Below, piece after piece: positions 15,127 through 22,360 of a DNA stretch of 23,905 nucleotides (positions are counted from its first letter, which is position 1; each line of letters begins with the position of its first letter). Origin of the DNA: a virus; the IMG/VR virus record IMGVR_UViG_3300032105_000020, positions 1-23,905 of that record. The stretch is one strand, 5' to 3'. The translations under genes and the position numbers were made by a program. The notes below the pieces were generated by a model. It was not told the DNA's origin. It was given only the letters and a program-made list of their open reading frames with translations, and did no database searches.

Positions 15127-15753
15127 ATGGCCATCCTCACCATGCCGTCGCTGACTAAATTTACGGCGGCGAAGTTCGGCCCGGTCACCAACACGCTCGC
15201 GCACACGTCCAGACTCAATAAGACGACGCAGACGGTGGAGCTGTCCGGCAACCGCTGGGTGCTGGAGGCGACGATCCGGGAAGACGAGGCCATTGGCGAG
15301 GCGTGGTCGGCGTTCCTGGCAGAGTGCGACGGCCCGGCGGGGCGCTTCCATGCCGGCGATCCCCGCCGCATGACGCCCCGGGGCGCGGTCGGCGCGTCGG
15401 CGCCGCTGGTCAAGGGCGGCCCGCAGACCGGCAAGTCGCTGATCACCGACGGCTGGGACCTGAGCGTTACTGGCATCATGCTGAAAGGCGATATGTTCGC
15501 TTTCGACCTGCCGACCACCGGGCGGTCGCTGCACAAGATGATCGCCGACGCCAATTCCGACGCCCTCGGCAACGTCACCCTCAATTTTCGCCCAGTGATC
15601 CGCGAAAGCCCGGCCGACAACGCCGCCGTCATCATCCAGAACCCGACCTGCGTCATGCGCCTGATCGACGACAACCAGGCGCCGCAGCCCGAAACGCCGG
15701 GCGGCATCTACGACATCACCTTCGCCGCCATCGAGTCCTACAACACGGGCTAG
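15127..15753 (+). CDS. Distal tail-type protein
   Basis: The 208-residue product follows the tape measure and has no signal peptide or membrane segment. Recognisable stretches are N-T-L-A-H-T-S-R-L-N-K-T-T-Q-T-V-E-L, W-V-L-E-A-T-I-R, A-W-S-A-F-L-A-E-C-D-G-P-A-G-R-F, and V-T-L-N-F-R-P-V-I-R-E. The pattern of an early strand pair followed by a trimming of a measured 'field' (G-R-F-H-A-G-D) is that of the distal tail family that starts the tail tip under the tape measure. I assign it by this pattern and by gene order, with moderate confidence. Confidence 0.7.
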   Translation: MAILTMPSLTKFTAAKFGPVTNTLAHTSRLNKTTQTVELSGNRWVLEATIREDEAIGEAWSAFLAECDGPAGRFHAGDPRRMTPRGAVGASAPLVKGGPQTGKSLITDGWDLSVTGIMLKGDMFAFDLPTTGRSLHKMIADANSDALGNVTLNFRPVIRESPADNAAVIIQNPTCVMRLIDDNQAPQPETPGGIYDITFAAIESYNTG

Positions 15754-15762
15754 GAGCTGGTC

Positions 15763-16347
15763 ATGCCGAGAAATCTGCCCGCCGGCGTCGCCGCCGCCTC
15801 GCAGGCCGAAGTCATCCGCCCGCGTTTCCTGGTCGAACTGGACTTCGGCTCCGGCATCATCCGCGTCACCGACGCGCCGTTCTCGATCTTTTGGGACTCC
15901 GACGGCGACATGGTGGACGAGGAATTTTTCGGTGTCGGCGACATGGGGTCCATCTCGGCTGTCGAGGAAACCATCGAGGGCAAGGCCAAGCGGGTGACGC
16001 TCAGGCTGACCGGCGTCAAGTCGTCGCTGATTTCGGCGGCGCTGAACGAGAATTACCGGCTCCGTCCCGGGCGCATCTGGCGGACTTATCTCAATGAGGA
16101 CAACCAGATCAAAGGCGCCCCGCACCCGCGCTTCATCGGCCTGATGGACACCATGGTGCCGCGCCTCGACGGCGACGATTCGACGATCCTGCTCAACATC
16201 GTCAACCGCTACGCGCGCTGGGAAACGGCGCTGGACGCGCCCCGGTGGTCGGACGAGGACCATCAGTTCCGCCGCCCCGGCGACACGTTCCTGTCCAGGA
16301 TGCCGGAAATCGCCAAGGGCAAGGAAGTGTTCTGGGGGAAGGGGTGA
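15763..16347 (+). CDS. Tail tip/baseplate hub-associated protein
   Basis: This 194-residue protein reads R-P-R-F-L-V-E-L-D-F-G-S-G-I-I-R-V early, G-V-G-D-M-G-S-I-S-A-V-E-E-T-I-E-G-K-A in the middle, then R-L-T-G-V-K-S-S-L-I-S-A-A-L, P-R-F-I-G-L-M-D-T-M, and W-S-D-E-D-H-Q ... G-D-T-F-L near the end. That order is found in proteins encoded between the distal tail protein and the DUF6950/NlpC-like protein of many siphophages, where they are thought to belong to the tail tip hub. The molecular role is not established from sequence. AGGAG (15752-15756) lies 6 bp before the ATG, overlapping the previous stop. Confidence 0.72.
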   Translation: MPRNLPAGVAAASQAEVIRPRFLVELDFGSGIIRVTDAPFSIFWDSDGDMVDEEFFGVGDMGSISAVEETIEGKAKRVTLRLTGVKSSLISAALNENYRLRPGRIWRTYLNEDNQIKGAPHPRFIGLMDTMVPRLDGDDSTILLNIVNRYARWETALDAPRWSDEDHQFRRPGDTFLSRMPEIAKGKEVFWGKG

Positions 16348-16390
16348 TGGTTAGAGGCGCGGACGTCCGAAGGACGGACAGGGAAACGAC

Positions 16391-16849
16391 GTGATTACGC
16401 GTTTTCCGGACTGGGTGCCGCGCTTGCGCGCCGCCGTCCTCGAACAGTGGGAGCGCGAATGGCAATGGGGGAAGTTCGACTGCTGCGCCGGCCCGTGCGG
16501 GCTGGTCGAGGCGATCACCGGCGTCAATCTAATGGGTCAGCTTTTGACCTACACCACGGAAATCGGATCGCTCCGCGTGCTTAGGCGCTGGGCGCCTAGC
16601 GGAACGGCGGACAACAAGCTGCTGGAGGCCGGCGCCGAACGCCTCTGCGGCGAACACGGCCTGCCGGAAGTGGCGGTGCTGCGGGCGCACCGGGGATCGC
16701 TGGTGTTGATCACCGCCGAAACCGCGACCGGCCCGGCCGACGTGCTGGCGTGCGTCGACCTGTCGGGGGAACGGGTGATTACCGCCAACGCCGACGGCGG
16801 GTGGCTGTCGTTCCCGATCACCGCCGTCCGGCGGGCGTGGCAGGTCTGA
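16391..16849 (+). CDS. Tail assembly protein, DUF6950/NlpC-like
   Basis: A 152-residue protein starting at GTG 16391 with an AGGGA site upstream. It shows W-Q-W-G-K-F-D-C-C near residues 24-32, where the cysteine of NlpC/P60-type hydrolases sits, followed by helix C-G-L-V-E-A-I-T-G-V and a later A-D-V-L-A-C-V-D strand. A catalytic histidine in the usual place is not clear, so activity is uncertain; several phage members of this fold are inactive tail-tip factors. It sits between hub and tail-tip genes as in lambda-like order (gpK position). It ends 1 bp before the next gene. The 43-bp gap before it holds a small GTCC-GAA-GGAC hairpin. Confidence 0.72.
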   Translation: MITRFPDWVPRLRAAVLEQWEREWQWGKFDCCAGPCGLVEAITGVNLMGQLLTYTTEIGSLRVLRRWAPSGTADNKLLEAGAERLCGEHGLPEVAVLRAHRGSLVLITAETATGPADVLACVDLSGERVITANADGGWLSFPITAVRRAWQV

Positions 16850-16850
16850 C

Positions 16851-19250
16851 ATGCCGCCGGCAATCGCCGGTGCCGCCATCGCCGGCGCCTTTTCCGCTGT
16901 CGTCGGGGCCACCGCCTTCGGCCTGGGTATCGCCGGGACGGCGTTCCTGGTCGCCGGCGCCAACCTGGCCCTCGGCTTCATCACCCGGGCGATGGCCGGG
17001 AAGCCGAAGGTGCCGACGTTCCCGGATTTCAAGGTCGAGGCCCAGGACCGGGTGACGACGGCGCGCACCACGGCGGCGGGAAAAACCATGGTCCTCGGCG
17101 AGGCGCAGATCGCCGGGCCGCTGAACGCCTTCGAGTCGACGGGCACCGACAACGAGTTCCTGCACACCGCCGTCCCGCACGCCGTGCATCCGTGCGACGC
17201 GGCGACGGCGAAGTTCCTCAACGACGAGGAAATCGGCGACCAGGACGGTTCCGGCAACGTCACCACCGGGCGTTTCAAGGACCATGCCCGGTTCAACGTC
17301 CATCTCGGCGCCTTCGACCAGGCCGCCGACAGCGACATGGTGGACGAGATTCCGGGCTGGACCGCAAACGACAAGGGCGGCGGCATCACCTATTCGGCGA
17401 TCCGCAACAAGCAAAGCCAGGACGTGTGGCCGAACGGCTTCTCCAACGCCAAGGTGACCCTGCGCGGCATGCCGTGTTACGACCCGCGGGTCGCGGCGGT
17501 GGCGATCACGTCGTCGACGGCCGCCGACCCGGCGGTGTTCGCCACCACCGCCGCGCACGGGCGCTCCGTCGGCGACTACGTCTGGATCCCGGCCCACGAC
17601 GCGGCGGTGCCGACGGTCGAGAAGATGTACCAGGTCAAGACGGTGCCGACGGCGACGACCCTGACCCTGCTGGATGAGGACGGCGCCACGGTGGCGCTGA
17701 CCACGGGCGGCAGCGGCGGCGAACTGTCGCCAATGGCGTGGACCGACAATTGGACCCTGTTGGTCCATATGTACATGGCCCACCGGGCGACCCTGAACGC
17801 CAAGGACTCGGAGTTCAACTTCACCCAGATCGCCGCCGACGCCAACAAGTGCGACGAACAGGTGTCGCTGACGCCGGAAAACCGCACCTTCGCCGCCGCC
17901 CCGGCGGACGATATCCTGACCCTTGCCTCCAACGCGCCATGGCGCATCGGCGACGGCTGCACGGTAGCGACGACCGGCACCCTGCCGGCGGGCCTGGCGC
18001 CGGCGACGACGTATTACCTGATTCGGGATTCCAAGACCAAAGTGCGTTTGGCGGCGACCCTTGAGGACGCCCGGGCGCGGATCGCCATCGACATCACCGG
18101 CGCCGGCACCGACACCCACACCATTACCCGCCAGTCGCAGTTGCGGTACACCTGCAACGGCGTGGTGATCCTGGGCGCCAACCCGGTCGAGGCGCTCGAC
18201 GACCTGATGACGGCGGCGGCCGGCGTCGTCGTCGACGACGAAGGCATCTTCAAGATTTATTGTGGCGTGGCGGCGGCGTCGAGCGGCACCACCGACGAGA
18301 CGGACTTGCGCGATGCCGAGCTGGCGCCGGAGCCGCACCTGCCCTATGCCGAGACGTTCAATTCGGTGCGCGGCACCTACGTCGACCCGGACAAGTTCTA
18401 CGCCCCCGTCGACGCGCCGCCGTACCAGAATTCCACCTACGTCGCCGCCGACGGCGGCGAGGAAATCTTCCGCGACCTGGCGCTCCCGTTCACCGACTGC
18501 CCGGTCCGGGCGCAGCGGCTGTTCAAGATCGCCGTCGAGCGGGCGCGCCAGGGGGTAACGGTGATGTTCCGGGCCAAGCCGCGCAAGTTCCCGACCGCCG
18601 TCTGGGACGTCGAGGCGGTTTCCATCGACCTGCTGGGATGGGCGGCGAAGGAATTCCGCGTCATGTCGGTACGGGAAAACCCGGACCTCGGCATCGACCT
18701 GCTGTACCGCGAAGAGGCTGCCGCCGTATGGGACTGGAACCTGGGAGACGAGACGTCCCTCGACCCGGCCCCCAACTCGGGCCTGCCCGACCCGTTTACC
18801 GTCGCCAACCCGACCGGCCTGGTGGTAAGCACGGAAACGGTGATCGACGAACAGGGCGGCAAGGTCCACCGGGCGGTGATCACCTGGACCGCCCCGGCCG
18901 ACGCCAACGTCACCAAAGGCGGCGCCATCGAGGTACGGTTCAAGAAATCCGCCGACGCCAATTACGATCCGACGTTCGAGGTTTCCGGCGATAAGACCAA
19001 GGCGACGACGCCGGCGCTTGATTTGAGCGTCGATTACGACTTCGGCGCGCGCTCGCGCAACAACATCGGCATCCGCATCGTGCCCGAGACCTGGACGACC
19101 GTGACCGGCTTCACCGTCGGCGCCGCCAGCGTCGGGGCGACGGCCAGGGTCGATTACGGGCTGATCGTCAACGCGGCGGACGTCTTCGTCCGCGACGGCG
19201 GCATCGGCGAAACCGCGTCGCGGACCATCGACGACGGCACCATCGTTTAA
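16851..19250 (+). CDS. Tail tip (J-like) protein with two inserted domains and FnIII-like C-terminus
   Basis: The 799-residue product has a hydrophobic, Gly/Ala-rich N-terminus (1-45) and the tail-tip core (C-Y-D-P-R at 209-213, S-M-T-D-N-W-x-L-like at 296-304, A-N-K-C-D-E at 331-336, R-Y-T-C-N-G-V at 432-438, a long C-terminal half with V-R-E-N-P at 607-611). Two blocks interrupt the core. Residues ~214-296 read like the E1 FCCH-type insert common in phage proteins (A-A-H-G-R-S-V-G-D-Y-V, then Y-Q-V-K-T-V). Residues ~344-426 (P-A-G-L, Y-Y-L-I-R-D, A-I-D-I-T-G-A-G-T-D-T-H) match the block in the connector. A fibronectin III-like domain spans ~653-740. It binds the hub and positions the fibre. 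Confidence 0.85.
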   Translation: MPPAIAGAAIAGAFSAVVGATAFGLGIAGTAFLVAGANLALGFITRAMAGKPKVPTFPDFKVEAQDRVTTARTTAAGKTMVLGEAQIAGPLNAFESTGTDNEFLHTAVPHAVHPCDAATAKFLNDEEIGDQDGSGNVTTGRFKDHARFNVHLGAFDQAADSDMVDEIPGWTANDKGGGITYSAIRNKQSQDVWPNGFSNAKVTLRGMPCYDPRVAAVAITSSTAADPAVFATTAAHGRSVGDYVWIPAHDAAVPTVEKMYQVKTVPTATTLTLLDEDGATVALTTGGSGGELSPMAWTDNWTLLVHMYMAHRATLNAKDSEFNFTQIAADANKCDEQVSLTPENRTFAAAPADDILTLASNAPWRIGDGCTVATTGTLPAGLAPATTYYLIRDSKTKVRLAATLEDARARIAIDITGAGTDTHTITRQSQLRYTCNGVVILGANPVEALDDLMTAAAGVVVDDEGIFKIYCGVAAASSGTTDETDLRDAELAPEPHLPYAETFNSVRGTYVDPDKFYAPVDAPPYQNSTYVAADGGEEIFRDLALPFTDCPVRAQRLFKIAVERARQGVTVMFRAKPRKFPTAVWDVEAVSIDLLGWAAKEFRVMSVRENPDLGIDLLYREEAAAVWDWNLGDETSLDPAPNSGLPDPFTVANPTGLVVSTETVIDEQGGKVHRAVITWTAPADANVTKGGAIEVRFKKSADANYDPTFEVSGDKTKATTPALDLSVDYDFGARSRNNIGIRIVPETWTTVTGFTVGAASVGATARVDYGLIVNAADVFVRDGGIGETASRTIDDGTIV

Positions 19251-19260
19251 GGGAAAAGGC

Positions 19261-20235
19261 ATGAGTACGGAACGGCAAAACCGGCGCGGGACGAAAACCC
19301 AGCACAACACGTTCACCGGCGCCGTCGGCGAGGTGACCGTCGATACCACTAACAAACGCCAGGTTATCCATGACGCGCTGAAGGCCGGCGGGTTTCCGTG
19401 CCCGAACATCGACGACCTGCAGTCCGGGCGCACCGTCTACGCCCAGGCCGGCGGCACCGCCAACGCCCTGACCCTGGCCCTGGCGCCGCCGATCATCGCC
19501 CTGGTCGAGGGGCTGCGGGTCGGCTTCGAGGCGACGGCCACCAACACCGCCTCGGCGACCCTCAACGTCGACGGCAAGGGCGTCAAGACCTGTAAAAAGA
19601 ATGCCGGCGGCGACAATCTGGCCGCCGGCGATTTCGTTATCGGCGGCCATTATATGGCCGAATACGACGGCGCCAATTGGCAGATCATCGCCGGCCAGTC
19701 CGGCGGCGGCGGCGGCGTCTGGACTTTCGTGGCGACGCACACCGGATCGGGGTCTACGGTCAACATCGAGACGACGGCGCTGTTCGACGGCACCTATGAT
19801 GAAGTGTTGATCTTTGTGGAGAGACTGGAGCCGGACTCGCAGGGCAACGGCCACAGACCTCGTTGCCGGATCAAGTCCGGTGGCTCCTATAAAACAGCGA
19901 GCTACCAATCCTATCTGATCGCAGGCGAGGGCGGCATGACGGCGTTTGCCACTGACAATGCTGCCCTTCCAGGGGCTATCAGCATTGGGGCAACAATCAA
20001 TAGTCTTGATCGTTGCAGCGGTTACATCCGGATCAGAATGCCCGCCGATACGACAGAAAGAAAATTCATCCACATATCCTTCATTTCTGCGAATCTCAGC
20101 CCCCATCGATCAGTGGATGGGTGGGGTTATTGGGACGGTGGCGACGGGGCCTTGCAGGGTATTCATTTCTTCATGGTCTCCGCTGGAACCATACAGGCGT
20201 TCACCGCCCATTCCTTCGGCAAGAAGAACGCATAG
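19261..20235 (+). CDS. Tail fibre/receptor-binding protein
   Basis: A 324-residue protein following the tail-tip gene, with AAGGGAAAAGG before the ATG. The N-terminus (F-T-G-A-V-G-E-V-T-V-D-T-T, then H-D-A-L-K-A-G-G-F-P) resembles the N-terminal domain of phage fibres and of the Bordetella tropism determinant. A middle repeat-like fibre module (G-L-R-V-G-F-E-A-T-A-T-N-T-A, L-N-V-D-G-K-G) leads to a Gly-rich linker (G-G-G-G-G near residues 148-153). The last ~170 residues form a separate domain (F-V-A-T-H-T-G-S, H-F-F-M-V-S-A-G-T-I-Q) likely to be the tip that touches the host. From about 19790 onward the DNA is poorer in GC and uses different third bases, pointing to an exchanged tip. No diversity-generating repeats or reverse transcriptase are in the window. 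Confidence 0.78.
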   Translation: MSTERQNRRGTKTQHNTFTGAVGEVTVDTTNKRQVIHDALKAGGFPCPNIDDLQSGRTVYAQAGGTANALTLALAPPIIALVEGLRVGFEATATNTASATLNVDGKGVKTCKKNAGGDNLAAGDFVIGGHYMAEYDGANWQIIAGQSGGGGGVWTFVATHTGSGSTVNIETTALFDGTYDEVLIFVERLEPDSQGNGHRPRCRIKSGGSYKTASYQSYLIAGEGGMTAFATDNAALPGAISIGATINSLDRCSGYIRIRMPADTTERKFIHISFISANLSPHRSVDGWGYWDGGDGALQGIHFFMVSAGTIQAFTAHSFGKKNA

Positions 20236-20242
20236 GTGAAAC

Positions 20243-20623
20243 ATGGCCGAATATATCCGCACAATTGACGGGCCGACAGACCCGGAACTCCTAGCCTCTG
20301 GAAAGAATTACCACGGAGGTTTGACCGTTGACGATCCAGTAACCGGACATCAGGCCCGAAACGAGGACGGGGTTCTCCTGGTCAAGGATATCGAGTTCAC
20401 GCAAGCCGAAGAAGATGCTTGGGACGTTGAGCACGCGCAATGGGCCTCGGACGATGCAAATTATCTCGCCAACGAGAAGTACAAGGACGACCGTAGCAAA
20501 GCCTACGGTCCCGTCGAGGACCAGTTGGACATGATCTACTGGGACCTGGTCAACGGCACCACGACTTGGCGCGACCACGTCGCGGCGGTCAAGGCCGCCC
20601 ATCCGAAACCGATGACGCAGTGA
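20243..20623 (+). CDS. Tail fibre assembly/chaperone-like protein
   Basis: A 126-residue acidic protein right after the fibre gene. The C-terminal segment A-Y-G-P-V-E-D-Q-L-D-M-I-Y-W-D-L and V-K-A-A-H-P-K-P is the pattern shared by XkdW- and Tfa-like proteins, small factors that help fold and trimerise fibre tips. The N-terminal ~75 residues are variable in such proteins because they contact the cognate tip. Base composition in that N-terminal half is also lower in GC, like the adjacent fibre tip, whereas the C-terminal part looks like the rest of the operon. AGGTG lies ~7 bp upstream of the ATG. Confidence 0.75.
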   Translation: MAEYIRTIDGPTDPELLASGKNYHGGLTVDDPVTGHQARNEDGVLLVKDIEFTQAEEDAWDVEHAQWASDDANYLANEKYKDDRSKAYGPVEDQLDMIYWDLVNGTTTWRDHVAAVKAAHPKPMTQ

Positions 20624-20627
20624 TCTC

Positions 20628-21008
20628 ATGACCCGGATATTTTTCCCGGCCGCCGTCCCCGCCCGCCTCTTGAGGCGGGCTTTTTTATGGCGTCGCGCGG
20701 CGCTGTGCGCCGTCGCGGGAGCGGCTTTTTTCATGGCCGTGTTTCCGCTTCCGGCGGCCGCCCATGGTCCGGTGTGCGACCGGCGCGCCGACGTGCTGGC
20801 CCGCCTCGCCGAAAAATACGGCGAGGCGCCGACCGGCGAGTGGGGGATCGCCGGCGGCGCCGTGGTCGAGGTTTTGGTGTCGCCCGAGGGAAGCTGGACG
20901 TTGATCCTGACCCAGGCGACGGGCATTTCGTGCCTGATGGCCACCGGCGAGGACTGGCAGGGCAGGCGCCCGCCGCCGCCGCCGCCGCCCGAGGAAGGGG
21001 GGACGTGA
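20628..21008 (+). CDS. Exported conserved phage/alphaproteobacterial protein (start uncertain)
   Basis: The frame from ATG 20628 to 21008 encodes 126 residues. An RR-containing n-region, a hydrophobic run (A-L-C-A-V-A-G-A-A-F-F-M-A-V-F) and an A-A-A-H cleavage-type motif form a signal peptide, then a mature part C-D-R-R-A-D-V-L-A-R-L, Y-G-E-A-P, V-V-E-V-L-V-S, W-T-L-I-L-T-Q, C-L-M-A-T-G-E-D-W, a small secreted domain with two cysteines often encoded by alphaproteobacterial prophages, ending in a poly-proline tail. Function is unknown. From 20628 the leader is too long (~47) and includes an intrinsic terminator; TTG at 20670 would give a normal leader of ~33 residues but starts in the hairpin; ATG at 20733 would leave too little. 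The start 4 bp after the previous stop would fit coupled translation. Confidence 0.68.
   Translation: MTRIFFPAAVPARLLRRAFLWRRAALCAVAGAAFFMAVFPLPAAAHGPVCDRRADVLARLAEKYGEAPTGEWGIAGGAVVEVLVSPEGSWTLILTQATGISCLMATGEDWQGRRPPPPPPPEEGGT
20661..20686 (+). terminator. Strong intrinsic terminator before the lysis genes
   Basis: GCCCGCCTC (20661-20669) is the exact reverse complement of GAGGCGGGC (20672-20680); six T follow (20681-20686). It is the best terminator in the window. It lies 38 bp after the tail fibre chaperone stop and inside the possible reading frame of the exported protein. Confidence 0.88.
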
Positions 21009-21322
21009 TGGAGCCTAAAAAGTGGGACGGCAAGGAAAGGCGAAAGCCCGGCGGGAAATTGGAGCGCCTGGCCGAGGACGCGGCCTGCCGGGCGTCCCGG
21101 AAGGTGCTCGGCGACTTCACCGATCACGACCTTTCGGCGAAGGATGGCCGCGCCGCGCAGCGGGCCGACTTCCGTCATTTGCACGAAATCCGCGTCGGGT
21201 CCAAGGAATTCCGGGCGACGGCCAAAAAGGCGGCCGTCAAGACCGCCATCGGCGGCGGCGTCGCCGGCGTCTGCTATGCGATCTGGCAGGCCATTGCGCC
21301 GCATATCAAAGGCGGCGGGTGA
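21008..21322 (+). CDS. Small protein with C-terminal membrane segment (holin candidate)
   Basis: The ATG overlaps the previous stop as TGATG. The 104-residue product has a polar, highly basic N-terminal part (K-W-D-G-K-E-R-R-K, and many Arg/Lys/His up to ~75) and one hydrophobic segment near the end (T-A-I-G-G-G-V-A-G-V-C-Y-A-I-W-Q-A-I). It lies directly before, and overlaps, the endolysin gene. A cytoplasmic N-terminus with a single C-terminal membrane segment, encoded next to an endolysin, suits a holin-type protein, but the sequence has no family I recognise, so this is inference from position. Other possible roles are an anchor or regulator of lysis. Confidence 0.55.
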   Translation: MEPKKWDGKERRKPGGKLERLAEDAACRASRKVLGDFTDHDLSAKDGRAAQRADFRHLHEIRVGSKEFRATAKKAAVKTAIGGGVAGVCYAIWQAIAPHIKGGG

Positions 21323-21765
21323 TGGCCATGACCGGCGGGTTCAGTTTCGGCAAGGCGTCGTCGGGGCGGCTGCAATCGCTGCATCCGGCGTTGGTCCAGG
21401 TCGCCGAGGCGGCGATCCGCGAGACGCCGTATGATTTCTCGATCACCGAGACGGCGCGGACCCTGGCCCGGCAGCGCGAACTGTTCGACCGCGGCCTGTC
21501 GCGCCTCGACGGCGTCAGCCGAAAATCCAAGCACAACCTGGACCCGGCCGAGGCCTTCGACTTCTGCCCCTATCCCGGCCTGATCGCCGGCGTGTCGGTG
21601 TGGGACGGCGGGCGCTGGCGCTTCGAGGTCGTCGCCGGGGTGATCCTGGGCCTCGGCGCGCGTTTCGGCGTCGGGCTGATCTGGGGCGGCGACTGGGACG
21701 GCGACGCGTCGCGGCGCGACCAGACCCTGCACGACCTGCCGCACATCGAACTGACGGATCCGTAG
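21322..21765 (+). CDS. Endolysin, peptidase M15 family
   Basis: This 147-residue enzyme has the zinc-ligand pattern of M15 L-alanyl-D-glutamate-type endopeptidases: S-K-H-N-L-D-P-A-E-A-F-D with H71 and D80, then W-G-G-D-W-D at 121-126, and D-L-P-H-I-E-L at 138-144 with H141. It cuts the peptide cross-links of peptidoglycan at the end of the infection. No signal peptide or membrane segment is present, so it needs a holin to reach the wall. ATG 21322 overlaps the previous stop (TGATG); an in-frame ATG at 21328 is an alternative. It ends the cluster; no spanin genes are visible downstream. Confidence 0.93.
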   Translation: MAMTGGFSFGKASSGRLQSLHPALVQVAEAAIRETPYDFSITETARTLARQRELFDRGLSRLDGVSRKSKHNLDPAEAFDFCPYPGLIAGVSVWDGGRWRFEVVAGVILGLGARFGVGLIWGGDWDGDASRRDQTLHDLPHIELTDP

Positions 21766-21775
21766 CGGTTTTCAC

Positions 21776-21802
21776 CACGGAGATCACAGAGAACACAGAG
21801 AA
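21776..21802. repeat. 9-bp tandem repeat, CACGGAGAT / CACAGAGAA x2
   Basis: Three consecutive 9-mers, CACGGAGAT, CACAGAGAA and CACAGAGAA, begin 10 bp after the endolysin stop, preceded by TTTTCAC. This short motif family occurs scattered between genes in many bacterial genomes and is non-coding here. It may mark the junction between phage DNA and later insertions. Confidence 0.75.
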
Positions 21803-21809
21803 GAATTTT

Positions 21810-22001
21810 TCAGCCGCGCCCTACCAGCAAGTCGCCGGCCTGGCGCATGATTTTGGCAAGCTCCGCCGGCGACCCGTCGAAAGGGTCGAGCATGACGGCC
21901 GTGCGGGCGTCCGTCGCGCCGTCGTCCATGTCCTCGACGATGGCGACGAAGCCGGGCGGATGCAGGCGCACCAGCCACTCGTTGCCGGCGGCGTCCTCGG
22001 C
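21810..22001 (-). pseudogene. C-terminal fragment of an unknown gene, fused to transposase debris
   Basis: On the minus strand the frame continues from the transposase segment as E-D-A-A-G-N-E-W-L-V-R-L-H-P-P-G-F-V-A-I-V and ends G-D-L-L-V-G-R-G at TGA (21810-21812). About 62 residues are left, without its own start. It reads as a genuine soluble coding sequence, not an IS product, but I do not recognise the family. The missing N-terminus was probably lost when the IS inserted or recombined at about 22000. Its orientation is opposite to the phage genes, so it could be host or an earlier phage gene. Confidence 0.5.
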
Positions 22002-22360
22002 GATCAGGGTCTCGGCTTCCTCGCGACTGACGCGGACCGTGCGCTTAACTCCCAGAACCGCACGGCCAGGGCTTCGATCCGCCGCAAGGACCGGCTGACG
22101 GTCGACTTGTCGGTTCGGTACAGGCAGGCCATGAAATCCTGCGTGATGGCGCACCGGTACAGGATCAACAGAACCAGCAGATGGTCCTCAAGTCCGCCCA
22201 CACCCCACGGACGCCCGGAGCGGTTCTTCGGAACCACGATCCGCTCTCGCCAATGAGGCCGCAGGCGATCAACCAACTTGCGGAACGTATCCGCCTCAAT
22301 ACCCGTCAGGGAGCGAAATTGCCGTTTGGAAATAAGCCACGCGCTGTTAAACTTCGCCAT
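22000..22360 (-). pseudogene. Truncated, frameshifted IS5-type transposase
   Basis: Minus-strand ATG at 22358-22360, with AAAGGAGG just upstream, opens an N-terminal transposase domain: I-S-K-R-Q-F-R-S-L-T-G-I, F-R-K-L-V-D-R-L-R-P, H-L-L-V-L-L-I-L-Y-R and S-T-V-S-R-S-L-R-R-I-E. This is the HTH domain of IS5-family (DDE_4-like) transposases. Near 22055 the frame breaks; the continuation V-K-R-T-V-R-V-S-R-E-E-A-E-T-L-I-A appears in another minus frame, as the intact protein would need, so a 1-bp loss is likely. At LIA the expected acidic active-site region (normally D-x-T-E-Q-P) is replaced by unrelated sequence. It is dead and lacks the catalytic domain. Confidence 0.75.

Noticed and set aside
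14971-16263. A minus-strand open frame of about 430 codons across the distal tail and hub genes
   Set aside because: Antisense shadow with no domain or ribosome site.
16818-19433. A minus-strand open frame of about 870 codons opposite the tail-tip gene
   Set aside because: It is a GC-rich antisense shadow of a clear tail-tip gene, with repetitive Arg/Gly/Val composition and no recognisable domain.
19261-20235. Diversity-generating retroelement target in the fibre gene
   Set aside because: The N-terminus resembles the Bordetella tropism determinant, but no template repeat, reverse transcriptase or A-variable tract is present.
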